From CAIUGU01 sp963819685 (GTDB lineage Bacteria; Pseudomonadota; Gammaproteobacteria; Steroidobacterales; Steroidobacteraceae), in assembly GCA_963819685.1 (NCBI GenBank), contig CAWFXI010000003.1:248001-312000 (forward strand): a stretch of 64,000 nucleotides of DNA, written 5' to 3'. The notes beneath the pieces are model-generated. The model saw only the letters and a program-made list of their open reading frames with translations, searched no databases and was not told the DNA's origin. Every line of letters starts with the position of its first letter. Positions within the stretch are counted from its first letter, which is position 1. Of the stretch, positions 16,723-24,510 are shown piece by piece. A program made the translations under genes and the position numbers.

Positions 16723-16739
16723 GTAAGACTTGTCCCACA
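16723..16739 (-). promoter_or_regulatory. Inverted-repeat operator candidate, copy 1
   Basis: GTAAGACTTGTCCCACA, an imperfect dyad, lies about 120 bases before the small lipoprotein gene. It agrees at 13 of 17 positions with the site at 17261-17277; all four differences are transitions. It has the size of a NarL/FixJ-type operator. Confidence 0.55.
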
Positions 16740-16792
16740 CTTTACCGCCACAATGGTCCAGGCCTTGAGCCTGGCGACGCTCCCGCGATGGG

Positions 16793-17200
16793 TCAGGCGT
16801 CCGCTTCGGCGAGCGCTTCCAGGATCTCCGGTACGCGATGATATTCGCGGGACTTGTCGAGGAAATGGTCGGCGCCCAGGTGCGTCGCTTCGCGCCGATA
16901 CTCCGGCAGATCATAGTTGGTCAGCACGATCACGCAGGGCTTCTTCGTATCAGTCGCCAGCGACTTGAGCACGCCGAAGCCTGTTCCCTGCCGCAACTGC
17001 AGGTCCAGGATGACGACATCCACGTGCTTGCGGTGGAGCAGCGCGATCGCGTCGCGTTCGTTGTCGACATGGCCGACGAGATCAACCGCCGCAGTCTGGT
17101 CGATGAGCTCCATCAGGCGATCGGCGAGAACCCTTGAGTCCTCGACCAGCAGCACCTTGAGCGTTGCATCTTTCATCATTGAGTGGGCCAGGGCATTCAT
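16793..17200 (-). CDS. Single-domain response regulator
   Basis: This 135-residue protein is a receiver with no output domain. It shows VLLVEDSRVLADRL (acidic pair), the phospho-acceptor Asp in VVILDLQLRQGTG, the Thr in VIVLTNYDLPEYR and Lys in DHFLDKSREY. Such regulators act by binding a partner or as phosphate shuttles. GGAGG lies six bases upstream of the ATG at 17200, which I prefer over the ATG at 17179. An inverted repeat similar to a NarL-type operator sits about 60 bases upstream (17261-17277). It could intercept phosphate from the CHASE3 kinase at 13066. Confidence 0.88.
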   Translation of the reverse strand: MNALAHSMMKDATLKVLLVEDSRVLADRLMELIDQTAAVDLVGHVDNERDAIALLHRKHVDVVILDLQLRQGTGFGVLKSLATDTKKPCVIVLTNYDLPEYRREATHLGADHFLDKSREYHRVPEILEALAEADA

Positions 17201-17260
17201 GCGCCTCCAACTTTACTGCCCTGAGGCATGACTGTCTGGACGGAGTTCACGGACTGCAGA

Positions 17261-17277
17261 GTAGGATTCGTCCTACA
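17261..17277 (-). promoter_or_regulatory. Inverted-repeat operator candidate, copy 2
   Basis: GTAGGATTCGTCCTACA contains the perfect dyad GTAGGA-TTCG-TCCTAC. It lies about 60 bases before the single-domain regulator and just beyond the 3' end of the NarL-type regulator at 17326. Confidence 0.6.
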
Positions 17278-17325
17278 CAAAACCCGTGAAATTTCCGACC
17301 GCCGTGTTTCGCGCTGATGGCATGG

Positions 17326-17958
17326 TTACTGGATCAGCCCGTTGCGCAGCGCATAGGACGTCAGGTCGGCATTGGACTTGAAGCTCATTTTCTCCAGGAT
17401 TCGCGAGCGGTAGGTGCTGACCGTCTTGACGCTCAGGCACAGCTCTGCGGCGATGCCCGACACGGCAGCACCTGCGGCCAGCTTGCAGAAAATCTGGAAC
17501 TCGCGTTCGGACAGGCGGGCATGCAACGGCTTGTCGGCATCGTTGTCGAGATCCGAGACGAGGATCTCGGCGAGGTTGGCGCTCACATAGCGACGTCCCG
17601 CCAGCACCGCGTGGACTGCCTTCAGGATGTCTTCCGGAGGGCTGTCCTTGGGGAGATAACCGCTGGCGCCGGCCCTCAGTACGTTGACTGCGTACTGGCG
17701 CTCCGGAAAGCCGCTCATGATCAGCACCTTTACTTCCGGATGGCTCGACTGGATATGTCTCAAGACGTCGAGGCCACTGCGGTCCGGCATGTTGATATCA
17801 AGTACGACGAGATCCCATTTCGAAGCCCGCAGCTGGTCCAGCGTTTCGCTGCCGGTAGTCGCTTCGCCGATCGCCTTGATGCTGGAGTCCTCCTCCAGAA
17901 ACTGTTTGATTCCCGCGCGCACCACTGCGTGATCGTCTGCAATCAGGATTCTGGACAT
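17326..17958 (-). CDS. NarL/FixJ-family response regulator
   Basis: A 210-residue regulator with receiver motifs ILIADDHAVVRAG, VVLDINMPDRSG and YLPKDSPPED. The C-terminal LuxR helix-turn-helix runs from LSEREFQIFCKLAAG to KTVSTYRSRILEKM. The start at 17958 has GGGAGG at ideal spacing, whereas the ATG at 17982 does not. It lies upstream of the single-domain regulator on the same strand, 125 bases apart. The dyad motifs at 16723 and 17261 are plausible targets of its DNA-binding domain. The CHASE3 kinase at 13066 belongs to the kinase class that pairs with such regulators. Confidence 0.9.
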   Translation of the reverse strand: MSRILIADDHAVVRAGIKQFLEEDSSIKAIGEATTGSETLDQLRASKWDLVVLDINMPDRSGLDVLRHIQSSHPEVKVLIMSGFPERQYAVNVLRAGASGYLPKDSPPEDILKAVHAVLAGRRYVSANLAEILVSDLDNDADKPLHARLSEREFQIFCKLAAGAAVSGIAAELCLSVKTVSTYRSRILEKMSFKSNADLTSYALRNGLIQ

Positions 17959-18033
17959 TGGTGACCTCCCACTCGCCATCATTCGTATTCAGCGTATTCG
18001 GCTGCAAGCGCTCGTACTGCGTGCAAGTGCCTG

Positions 18034-18126
18034 CACTGTAAGTGTTGAGCCTGCTATACGACCCGCTCCCCGGTTTGGGGACTTGCACCATTGGTACCCG
18101 CACTGTAAGCGTTGAGCTTGTTATAC
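18034..18126. repeat. Degenerate 26-bp direct repeat at the end of the sigma-54 regulator
   Basis: The 26-bp segment at 18101-18126, which encodes LYNKLNAYS near the end of the gene, recurs at 18034-18059 with three transitions. The offset is 67 bases, so the second copy is out of frame. The stop codon (18054-18056) lies within that second copy. Confidence 0.8.
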
Positions 18127-19160
18127 AGCGTCTTGAGGCTGCAACCCAGCACCGCGGCAGTACGCCGCTTGTTGCCGCCGCAGTGCTGCAGCGTAACCTC
18201 GATCAGCTGGCGCTCGACATCTGCGATGCTGGTGCCGATGCTTATCATGAGTTCGGTCTGACTGCCATCAGTTGCGTTGGCCAATCCGGGCCGGGCGGCG
18301 GGTGCGGAAATGCCGCTGCCATTGACCAGGGGCGCGAGTTCCAGCCAGTCGTCGGCGAGAATGAATGCCCTTTCGATGGCGTTCTTCAGTTCGCGAACGT
18401 TGCCGGGCCAAGTGTGCCGGGCCAGCGTTTCGACCGATAGCGCGGACAGGCGTTTCCTCGTGCCGGCTGCACTATTGAGCTTCGCGAGGAACCCCTCGGC
18501 AAGCAGCTCGACGTCGCCGTCGCGATCCCGCAACGCCGGGACGTCCAGCGGAAAGACGGCAAGCCGGTAGAGCAGGTCCTCGCGCAACCGACCGTCCTGC
18601 ACTGCTTCCATCGGCGAACGGTTCGTCGCCGCAATGATGCGGACATCGGTGTCCTGTTCGCGACTGCCGCCCACGCGGCGAAAGCGTCGCAATTCGAGCA
18701 CGCGCAACAGGCGCGTCTGCATTTCAATCGGCATCTCGGTAATTTCGTCGAGAAGCAGCGTGCCGCCACTTGCCCGTTCGAATACACCAGCGTGCGCCTG
18801 CACTGCTCCCGTGAAGCTGCCCTTCTCGTGGCCGAACAGTTCGGCCTCGATCAGGTTTGCCGGAATTGCACCGCAGTTGATGGCCAGGAACGGGCCGTCG
18901 GCCCGACCGCTTGACGCATGGATGAGCTCGGCGACGAGCTCCTTGCCGCTGCCGCTTTCGCCGACGATCAGCACGCTCGCTTCCGTGGGCCCCACGCGTT
19001 CAATCAGCCTGAACACGTTTCTCATTGCAGGCGAGCGCCCGAGCATCGGGCCCATGCCATCGGGGCCCGACAGGGCGTTCCGCCGCACCGCTCCCGAAAT
19101 CCGTTCGTGCTGACTGCTGGTCCTCTGGCTTGCCTGTGCTGCGCTTGCTGTCATGCTCAT
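18054..19160 (-). CDS. Sigma-54-dependent transcriptional activator (no receiver domain)
   Basis: A 368-residue bacterial enhancer-binding protein. A short N-terminal region is followed by the AAA+ domain with Walker A GESGSGKE, the sigma-54 contact loop as GSFTGA (one change from the canonical GAFTGA), Walker B GGTLLLDE and the arginine-finger region REDLLYRL. A Fis-type helix-turn-helix ends the protein (GGNKRRTAAVLGCSLKTLYNKL). There is no receiver or PAS domain, so activity may depend on its level or an unseen partner. GGAGGGA precedes the ATG at 19160. A well-matched sigma-54 promoter lies 284 bases away in the divergent region, before the lipoprotein/BON pair. Confidence 0.92.
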   Translation of the reverse strand: MSMTASAAQASQRTSSQHERISGAVRRNALSGPDGMGPMLGRSPAMRNVFRLIERVGPTEASVLIVGESGSGKELVAELIHASSGRADGPFLAINCGAIPANLIEAELFGHEKGSFTGAVQAHAGVFERASGGTLLLDEITEMPIEMQTRLLRVLELRRFRRVGGSREQDTDVRIIAATNRSPMEAVQDGRLREDLLYRLAVFPLDVPALRDRDGDVELLAEGFLAKLNSAAGTRKRLSALSVETLARHTWPGNVRELKNAIERAFILADDWLELAPLVNGSGISAPAARPGLANATDGSQTELMISIGTSIADVERQLIEVTLQHCGGNKRRTAAVLGCSLKTLYNKLNAYSAGTNGASPQTGERVV

Positions 19161-19443
19161 CTTCAGTCCCTCCGTTTGCAGGATGTCTTCCGCCGGACGC
19201 CGGACTTCGTCTGTCTGCGCCCGGCTTCGATGTAATGCCTGCATTTGATGCGTGCAATTCACGCCTCCTTTGTAACTAGTTCCGCTCGGGTCTGGCAGCG
19301 GCGAACTCCTGTGCTCGATTCGGATTCGACGACTTCGGATGTCGGTGTTCGTCTGACAGATTTTTTTAACCCGCTGAACGGACACGGTTGGGACAGAGCA
19401 TTGCTGGCGCGTCGCGCCCTGCTGGCACGAGAGTGGTCTGCAG

Positions 19444-19459
19444 TGGCACCTGGCTTGCA
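19444..19459 (+). promoter_or_regulatory. Predicted sigma-54 promoter for the lipoprotein/BON genes
   Basis: TGGCACCTGGCTTGCA matches the sigma-54 consensus TGGCACG-N4-TTGCA with a single mismatch and has exact GG-N10-GC spacing. It lies 64 bases before the ATG at 19524, in the divergent 363-base region shared with the sigma-54 activator gene. The rest of that region shows no open gene. Confidence 0.8.
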
Positions 19460-19523
19460 ACGTACAGCGCACGGCACGCCTTCACCCATGAAGGATCCCA
19501 GGCAAACTGATGAGGAAGATTCC

Positions 19524-19910
19524 ATGAAGCACAGAAAGCTGGTTAGTGCGTTGTCTATCGCCGCGGTATTTGCGCTGGCCGCAGTTTCAGGCTGCAAGCA
19601 GGCGGAATTACCGGCTGAGGTAAGCAGGGACGTGGCCGCTGCAAGACAGGACGCCGCAGGTGAGGTTGCCGACGCCCGCGAAGAAGCGGCCACGGACATC
19701 GGCTCTGATGCAAGAGACCTGGGCAGGACCGCAGCGGATGCGACGCATGAAATAGCAATCACCGAAGCCGAAGGCGCGCACAAGGTGGCAATAGAGAAGT
19801 GTGAAGCGCTCAGCGGCCAGTCACAGACGGACTGCAAGGAAAAGGCCGATGCAACGCTGGCCCTGGCAAAGGCCAATGCCGACAGCGCACTGACGGCAGC
19901 ACGTCCGTAA
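19524..19910 (+). CDS. Alanine-rich lipoprotein
   Basis: A 128-residue protein with a lipobox signal (LAAVSGC, Cys near residue 24) and a helical mature part rich in Ala, Asp and Glu (AAARQDAAGEVADAREEAATD). Two Cys residues follow (EKCEAL, TDCKEK). GAGGA precedes the ATG. The composition resembles stress-induced, LEA-like envelope proteins; no enzyme motif is present. The predicted sigma-54 promoter at 19444-19459 should drive it together with the BON gene 72 bases downstream. A GC-rich hairpin at 19917-19935 with a distant T run could reduce read-through between the two. Confidence 0.82.
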   Translation: MKHRKLVSALSIAAVFALAAVSGCKQAELPAEVSRDVAAARQDAAGEVADAREEAATDIGSDARDLGRTAADATHEIAITEAEGAHKVAIEKCEALSGQSQTDCKEKADATLALAKANADSALTAARP

Positions 19911-19982
19911 CAGATCCGCCGCTGCCCAAGCGGCGTACGTCATGAATGATCCATTTTTTTAAGCAGAAGAGGACTTGAGACC

Positions 19983-20543
19983 ATGAACATCATGAATTTG
20001 AAGAAACTGACGGCAGCGGCGCTTTTATGTGCGGCAGTAGTTACCGGCGCTTGCGCGGCTTCGGGCACTGAGCGTTCGACCGGCGCCGTGATCGACGACA
20101 CCGTCATCAGCACAAAGGTCAAGACGGCACTGATCGAAGATCCGGTCACGAAGGCCCACCAGATCGATGTCACCGTGAACAAGGGTGTGGTGCAGCTGGC
20201 TGGCGCCGTCGATACGCAGGCTTCGAAGACCCAGGCCGGCATGCTCGCCCAGAAGGTACAAGGCGTCACCCAGGTGAAGAACAGCCTGAGCGTCGGGGTA
20301 CCTGAGCGAACGGCAGGTACAGTCGTGGACGATTCCGCGGTAACGGTGCGCGTCAAGTCGGCGCTCTCGGCCAACACGGTAACGAAGGCGAGCCAGATCA
20401 ACGTGGAAACCCGTCAGGGTGTCGTCGAGCTGCACGGCTTTGTCGACTCGCAGACAGCGGTCACTGAGGCCTCGAAAGAGGCTCGGGCTGTGGAGGGAGT
20501 CAGTTCGGTAAAGAACAACCTCCAGGTTAAAGCCTCGAACTGA
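19983..20543 (+). CDS. BON-domain periplasmic protein (OsmY-like)
   Basis: This 186-residue protein has a signal sequence (AAALLCAAVVTGACA; the Cys in TGAC could be lipidated) and two BON domains. The first includes DDTVISTKVKTALIED and VVQLAGAVDTQ, and the second DDSAVTVRVKSALSAN and VVELHGFVDSQ. The two modules are clearly duplicated. BON proteins such as OsmY bind membranes and protect the envelope from osmotic stress. AGAGGA lies before the ATG. It is likely transcribed with the upstream lipoprotein under sigma-54 control. A structured RNA candidate and an intrinsic terminator follow its stop codon. Confidence 0.9.
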   Translation: MNIMNLKKLTAAALLCAAVVTGACAASGTERSTGAVIDDTVISTKVKTALIEDPVTKAHQIDVTVNKGVVQLAGAVDTQASKTQAGMLAQKVQGVTQVKNSLSVGVPERTAGTVVDDSAVTVRVKSALSANTVTKASQINVETRQGVVELHGFVDSQTAVTEASKEARAVEGVSSVKNNLQVKASN

Positions 20544-20569
20544 GTGGGTGAGCCCTACAGGGCCAAGGA

Positions 20570-20679
20570 AAGGAGGTCTGCAAGGAAGCAGTCTCTGAAT
20601 TGTAGGCACCGGCGGCCCATACGGAATTTGAGCCGTCCTTGCAGACAGACGCAACTTCGCAAGGAGTTGCGTTTTTTTT
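20570..20679 (+). ncRNA. Candidate structured small RNA or 3'-UTR element
   Basis: GTCTGCAAGGA (20576-20586) is perfectly complementary to TCCTTGCAGAC (20636-20646), which gives an 11-bp closing stem around a 49-base interior containing a smaller CGGC/GCCG pairing. An intrinsic terminator follows directly. Several GGA triplets occur, including one in the terminator loop, which recalls CsrA/RsmA-binding RNAs, but this is only suggestive. It begins about 30 bases after the BON stop codon, so it may be released from that mRNA or have its own start. No open reading frame fits. Confidence 0.5.
20649..20679 (+). terminator. Intrinsic terminator after the BON gene
   Basis: ACGCAACT (20649-20656) pairs with AGTTGCGT (20665-20672) around an 8-base loop and is followed by eight Ts. 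It ends transcription of the lipoprotein/BON unit and of the small RNA candidate, just before the convergent metallopeptidase gene. Confidence 0.85.
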
Positions 20680-20682
20680 CCT

Positions 20683-21795
20683 TCAGCTTTGTTGTTGTAG
20701 CGAGCGCACTGTCCGGTGGACAAAGCGCAGCTTCTCCATGGCGGACCGGGAGAGCACGAATGGGTAGCCGTCCGGAAGCCCGAGACTGCGGTTCAGGTTA
20801 TTGAGCACGTAGGTGAGCTGCAGCCAGTGCTCGATGAGCGTGTCGAACGGCACCATGCGAATGTCATTGGTGACGAGATCGGCTGCTGAGAACGACCGGG
20901 CATTGGCAGGCGATACGATCGTGACGCCGCTCGCCGCGGCCGTTTCGAGAGCATCGGTCATGTGCAGGTAGTGGGCCCAGGTTTCCGCCCAGTCTTCCCA
21001 GGGGTGGGTGCTCGCGTAGGCGCTGATAAAGTGTTCAGGCCAGTCCGGCCGGGGACCCTGCTCATAGTGGCGTGTGAGGGCGACCGCATACTCTTCGCGC
21101 TCGTCACCGAACAGCGACCGGAATGCGTCGAGACGGCTACTGTTCTGCAGCAGGACATCCCAGTAGTAATGACCGACCTCGTGCCGCAGATGGCCGAGCA
21201 GCGTCCGGTAAGGTTCATGCAGCTGCAGTCGCCGCTTCTCGCGTTCGGCATCGTCGGCCTCCGCGATGTTGATCGTGATGACACCGGAGTCATGGCCCGT
21301 GAGCACCGGGTCTCTCTCGGGAGCGGCCTCAGCGCTCAGAAACTCGAATGCCAGCCCGCGTTCCGTGTCTTCAACGCGGCTCGTGACGGGCAGCCCCAGG
21401 CTCAGCAGGCTGTAGAGCAGGCGTCGCTTGGCGCCTTCGAGTTTGCGCCAGGCGGTCGTGTTCTCCGGCAGCGATATATCCGGAATGACGCGTGTGAGGC
21501 GACAGGACCGACACAGTGGATCCGGATCGTCTGCGGGAATGGCCCAATTGCAGATGCCGGCGATCCGGTAGTTGGCGCACAGACGGTACTCGTCACCGGC
21601 GGACCCGGGTGACGGAGACTTCCACAGGTCGCGGGCGACGGGCTTCAGCGACCGCCACAGATCATCATCGACGCGCTCCAGGGCAGCCACGTCGAGGCTT
21701 TCGGGCAGGAAGGCGAGCACATGGCCACAGCGCACGCAGGTTACATTCTCGAAAAAGACCAGCTGTTCGCAGCTGTCGCAGTGGAATACTTTCAT
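20683..21795 (-). CDS. Putative zinc-binding metallopeptidase with N-terminal zinc ribbon
   Basis: A 370-residue cytoplasmic protein. It opens with a zinc ribbon (CDSCEQL and CVRCGHVL) and has a second set of cysteines around residues 80-105 (LCANY, CNWAI, CRSCRL). The metalloprotease site is RHEVGHYYWDVL near residue 220, an HExxH-like motif with Gly (HEVGH), and WAETWAHYLHM near 290 is a likely third ligand. This layout is that of a family annotated as putative zinc-binding metallo-peptidase; its substrate is unknown. The frame is open upstream, but MKVFHCDSC at 21795 is the natural start even though no ribosome site is evident. It converges on the BON gene. Confidence 0.85.
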   Translation of the reverse strand: MKVFHCDSCEQLVFFENVTCVRCGHVLAFLPESLDVAALERVDDDLWRSLKPVARDLWKSPSPGSAGDEYRLCANYRIAGICNWAIPADDPDPLCRSCRLTRVIPDISLPENTTAWRKLEGAKRRLLYSLLSLGLPVTSRVEDTERGLAFEFLSAEAAPERDPVLTGHDSGVITINIAEADDAEREKRRLQLHEPYRTLLGHLRHEVGHYYWDVLLQNSSRLDAFRSLFGDEREEYAVALTRHYEQGPRPDWPEHFISAYASTHPWEDWAETWAHYLHMTDALETAAASGVTIVSPANARSFSAADLVTNDIRMVPFDTLIEHWLQLTYVLNNLNRSLGLPDGYPFVLSRSAMEKLRFVHRTVRSLQQQS

Positions 21796-21963
21796 TGGGT
21801 TGCCGCGACCGATCGGACACAAAGTATAGGCGAGGCTCGCGTGACCTGGCTGTAAGACGCTGCCTCGTTCTACCTTGATACCGGCGAGGAGACGGGTGCG
21901 TTTTTTCCGATTCCGCGGCAACATGCCGGCCTTGTCAGGCAATGAACAGGACGGATCGCAGTC

Positions 21964-22422
21964 ATGGCGATGAAAGCCAGGATCAAGCTGGTTCAGGACG
22001 TGATGTTCGTGGCCGAGTCCGGCTCGGGCCATGCAGTCGTGATCGATGGCGCGCCCGACATCGGCGGACGCAACCTCGGCTTCCGGCCGATGGAAATGCT
22101 GCTGATCGGTCTCGGCAGCTGTGCCTCCATCGACGTGCTGCTGATCCTGCGCAAAGCCCGCGAGCAGGTGACGGATTGCGTCGTCGAACTGGAGGGCGAA
22201 CGGGCTACGACCGATCCCAAGGTCTTTACCAGCATCCATATGCGTTACGTCGTGACGGGTCGTGCCCTTGATCGGAACAAGGTGGAGCGGGCCATCAAGC
22301 TCTCGGCCGACAAGTACTGTTCCGCCACCGCGATGCTGGCGGCCACCGCGAAGATCACGCATTCCGTTGATTTGGTTGAAGAAGGAGCGGCAGCGGCAGG
22401 TATCAGTCCTGGCAGTCCTTAA
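21964..22422 (+). CDS. OsmC-family protein
   Basis: A 152-residue protein of the OsmC/Ohr fold (YhfA-like branch). Conserved features are RPMEMLLIGLGSCASIDVLLIL with the first redox Cys, VVELEGERATTDPKVFTSIHMRYVV in the sheet, and DKYCSATAMLAATA with the second Cys. OsmC and Ohr proteins reduce organic hydroperoxides through these two cysteines; for the YhfA branch the substrate is less clear. It diverges from the zinc metallopeptidase (168 bases between starts). It ends 118 bases upstream of tRNA-Phe on the same strand. Confidence 0.9.
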   Translation: MAMKARIKLVQDVMFVAESGSGHAVVIDGAPDIGGRNLGFRPMEMLLIGLGSCASIDVLLILRKAREQVTDCVVELEGERATTDPKVFTSIHMRYVVTGRALDRNKVERAIKLSADKYCSATAMLAATAKITHSVDLVEEGAAAAGISPGSP

Positions 22423-22540
22423 GGCTCCGGTCCCGCCTGAACCGGGTCGGTCTTTCCTTGACAGACAGGGAGTGCGCCCAAGACAATGCGCGTCCTTCGA
22501 TTGTCGGTCCAGGGCCTTCCCTGGTGACTGATTTCCTGTT

Positions 22541-22614
<74 letters not shown>

Positions 22615-22616
<2 letters not shown>

Positions 22617-22663
22617 CTTCCAATGACTCCACCCCGGAAGTTGGGGTGGAGTCATTGGAAGTG
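22615..22663 (+). other. 21-bp hairpin joined to the tRNA-Phe CCA end
   Basis: A perfect 21-bp inverted repeat with loop GGAAGTT (22636-22642). One arm is CTTCCAATGACTCCACCCC preceded by CA of the tRNA CCA end, and the other arm is its complement ending at 22663. There is no T run, so it is more likely a processing or boundary structure than a simple terminator. Confidence 0.85.
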
Positions 22664-23003
22664 CGGGCCGGGTTGGCGGCTCGAACCAACGGTTGGTTCG
22701 GTCGCCCACAACTACCTTCGTCGTTGCTCGCTACTCGCCGGCCGGTTCGCAAGCGAACCGGCGTTCGCGCGGTTCGACGACACGTTAAGTGTCCTCGAAA
22801 AGGCATCCGCGCGAACCCAACCCCGGCCACAAGACACCGGGGTCTTTGAATCGAACCGTCAGTTCGCCGATGGTCATCGGTCCGGCCATTCGGCAAGCCG
22901 AATGGCGTTCGGCCGGACGACGACACATTAAGTGTCCTCGTAGCTGCACCGGCCTCACCCAACCCCGGCCACAAGAAGTCGGAGTCTGGAATCGATCCGT
23001 CGT
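22664..23003 (+). repeat. tRNA-Phe-trailing repeat array (two units and a partial third)
   Basis: Unit 1 spans about 22664-22830, unit 2 about 22831-22972, and a partial third ends near 23003. Each starts with an inverted copy of the tRNA-Phe T-arm (22666-22690, 22837-22858, 22978-22999). The two complete units end in ACCCCGGCCAC, a copy of the tRNA 3' end (22820-22830 and 22962-22972). Between these lie a 10-bp stem with AA loop whose sequence differs in the two units (GCCGGTTCGC versus GCCATTCGGC, both fully paired), and a conserved element GACAC-loop-GTGTC (22775-22797 and 22918-22940). No protein-coding gene is convincing here. The layout recalls the repeats behind E. coli tyrT. Confidence 0.8.
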
Positions 23004-23175
23004 GTCTGCGCTCCCACTCCCGTCCTCTCTTTTGCGTCCTCGCTATAAGAAAGACCAAATGGCGCCGCGCTGTTCCTGACCGACAAAGCCGGGACCGAGT
23101 CATACGCTTGAACACTTGAGACTCGGCATGAAGGTTGCCCGATTCGTGCTGCGGTGCCTGATGAATTCGCGCGCC

Positions 23176-24321
23176 TCAGGGGCGCAGCCACTGCGTGCCG
23201 AACACGACGTACACCACCGGGTCGTCGGGACCGAGCGCCACGTCGAGTCCCATGTGCAGCCCATAAGTGCGAGCGACAAGGTAGCGAAAGCCCATCCCGC
23301 CAGCTCCGACCGACTGATCGCGATCGCGGCCACCAAGCGAACTGCGCGCGATGCCTGCTCCACCGAAACCAACGAGGCTGAAGCGCGGGTGAAATTGCCA
23401 GCGCAGCTCCGCTTCGATCTCGGCGGCCTGCTCTCCCTGGTAGCGCAGTACCTGCACGCCACGCAGCGCCACGTACGGTCGCATGTAAAACGGCGTGCCG
23501 TCGGAACTGGCCTTGACGCCGCCACGCGCTCCGAAATAAAGCGTCTCGCTCAGCGGCCGGAAGTACATCGCCGACAGTGCGAGCGTTTCGAAATCCCGGT
23601 CGCTGCCCACTGACTCGCGATAGAAGGGGGCCGAAACGTTGAGGTACCAGCCACGGGTGGGCGTAAAGAAGTTGTCCCGCGTGTCGAGCGTCACCGCAGG
23701 CGTCAGCCCGCCCAGGCGAAGACTGCGATCGTCCAGTGAGACCTCCGGCTGCTCGAAGCCCGAGTCGCGAAAGGTGACCCGCGTCTGTGCCAGTGTGTAG
23801 CGCAGACCCAACCACAATGAATGGTTGCCGATGCGATAGCTGCCACCTGCCACGCCGCCGTGTGCTTGTACGGTGTAGTCGAGGCCCGACTCGCTTGTGC
23901 CCGGATTCCCGCCGAGGCCGAAGAACTCGAGGTTTACATCGGCGTCTGCCACCGCCACTTCCGTCTTCAACTTGCCCCCCAACCATGTTCCAAGGTGAGC
24001 TGCGAACAGGCCGTCGGTGCCGTTCTCGGTAAGCAGACCGCCTGCCGCGGCGATGTTGGGCCGCACGAAACCCTGACCTTCGATCGGCGGCTTGCGGTCG
24101 ATGAACACCAGCGCGCCGACGGCTCCGTAGCCCACGGCCGGCTCGGTGATCGGCGAAATGATCGGCACGAACCCATACGCCGTATCGATAAACGAGCTCA
24201 GGTCAAACCACCCGTCGCTCGCGTCGCGGAACTTCGCTGGTTGCTCGGCAGCATCAGCAAAGGAGGCTGCCAGTCCGAAAATGAGGATCAGGGATGCCCG
24301 GCGGGAGAAGGTTCGTTGCAT
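23176..24321 (-). CDS. BamA/TamA-like outer-membrane beta-barrel protein
   Basis: This 381-residue exported protein carries a signal peptide (LILIFGLAASFADAAEQ) and then beta-strand-rich sequence typical of the Omp85 surface-antigen barrel. Features include GGLTPAVTLDTRDNFFTPTRGWYLNVSA, which matches the conserved strand-turn motif of that family, and FGARGGVKASSDGTPFYMRP. Length and lack of POTRA repeats mark it as a short barrel-only member. The final residues are WLRP rather than the usual aromatic end. I use the ATG at 24321; the ATG at 24336 is possible, as neither has a clear ribosome site. It diverges from the ArsR gene. Function unknown, perhaps lipid or protein passage. Confidence 0.8.
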   Translation of the reverse strand: MQRTFSRRASLILIFGLAASFADAAEQPAKFRDASDGWFDLSSFIDTAYGFVPIISPITEPAVGYGAVGALVFIDRKPPIEGQGFVRPNIAAAGGLLTENGTDGLFAAHLGTWLGGKLKTEVAVADADVNLEFFGLGGNPGTSESGLDYTVQAHGGVAGGSYRIGNHSLWLGLRYTLAQTRVTFRDSGFEQPEVSLDDRSLRLGGLTPAVTLDTRDNFFTPTRGWYLNVSAPFYRESVGSDRDFETLALSAMYFRPLSETLYFGARGGVKASSDGTPFYMRPYVALRGVQVLRYQGEQAAEIEAELRWQFHPRFSLVGFGGAGIARSSLGGRDRDQSVGAGGMGFRYLVARTYGLHMGLDVALGPDDPVVYVVFGTQWLRP

Positions 24322-24510
24322 GACAAACTGGAACATGAGTGTCTACGGTGCCGAGCCGCACACTACCATTGTCGGGGCCAGGATAGCGGGACGGGATCTG
24401 TTTGAAGTATCGGCATCCGGTAGCAGTTTCGGCCCTGGCCATGCATCTGTTGACGGTCGCGCATGTGCCCTTTATATTCCTAATAGGCTATATAACCAAA
24501 CGGCAACCTT

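Noticed and set aside
19917..19935. Terminator between the lipoprotein and BON genes
   Set aside because: The 7-bp hairpin is followed by Ts only 18 bases later, so it is not a standard intrinsic terminator.
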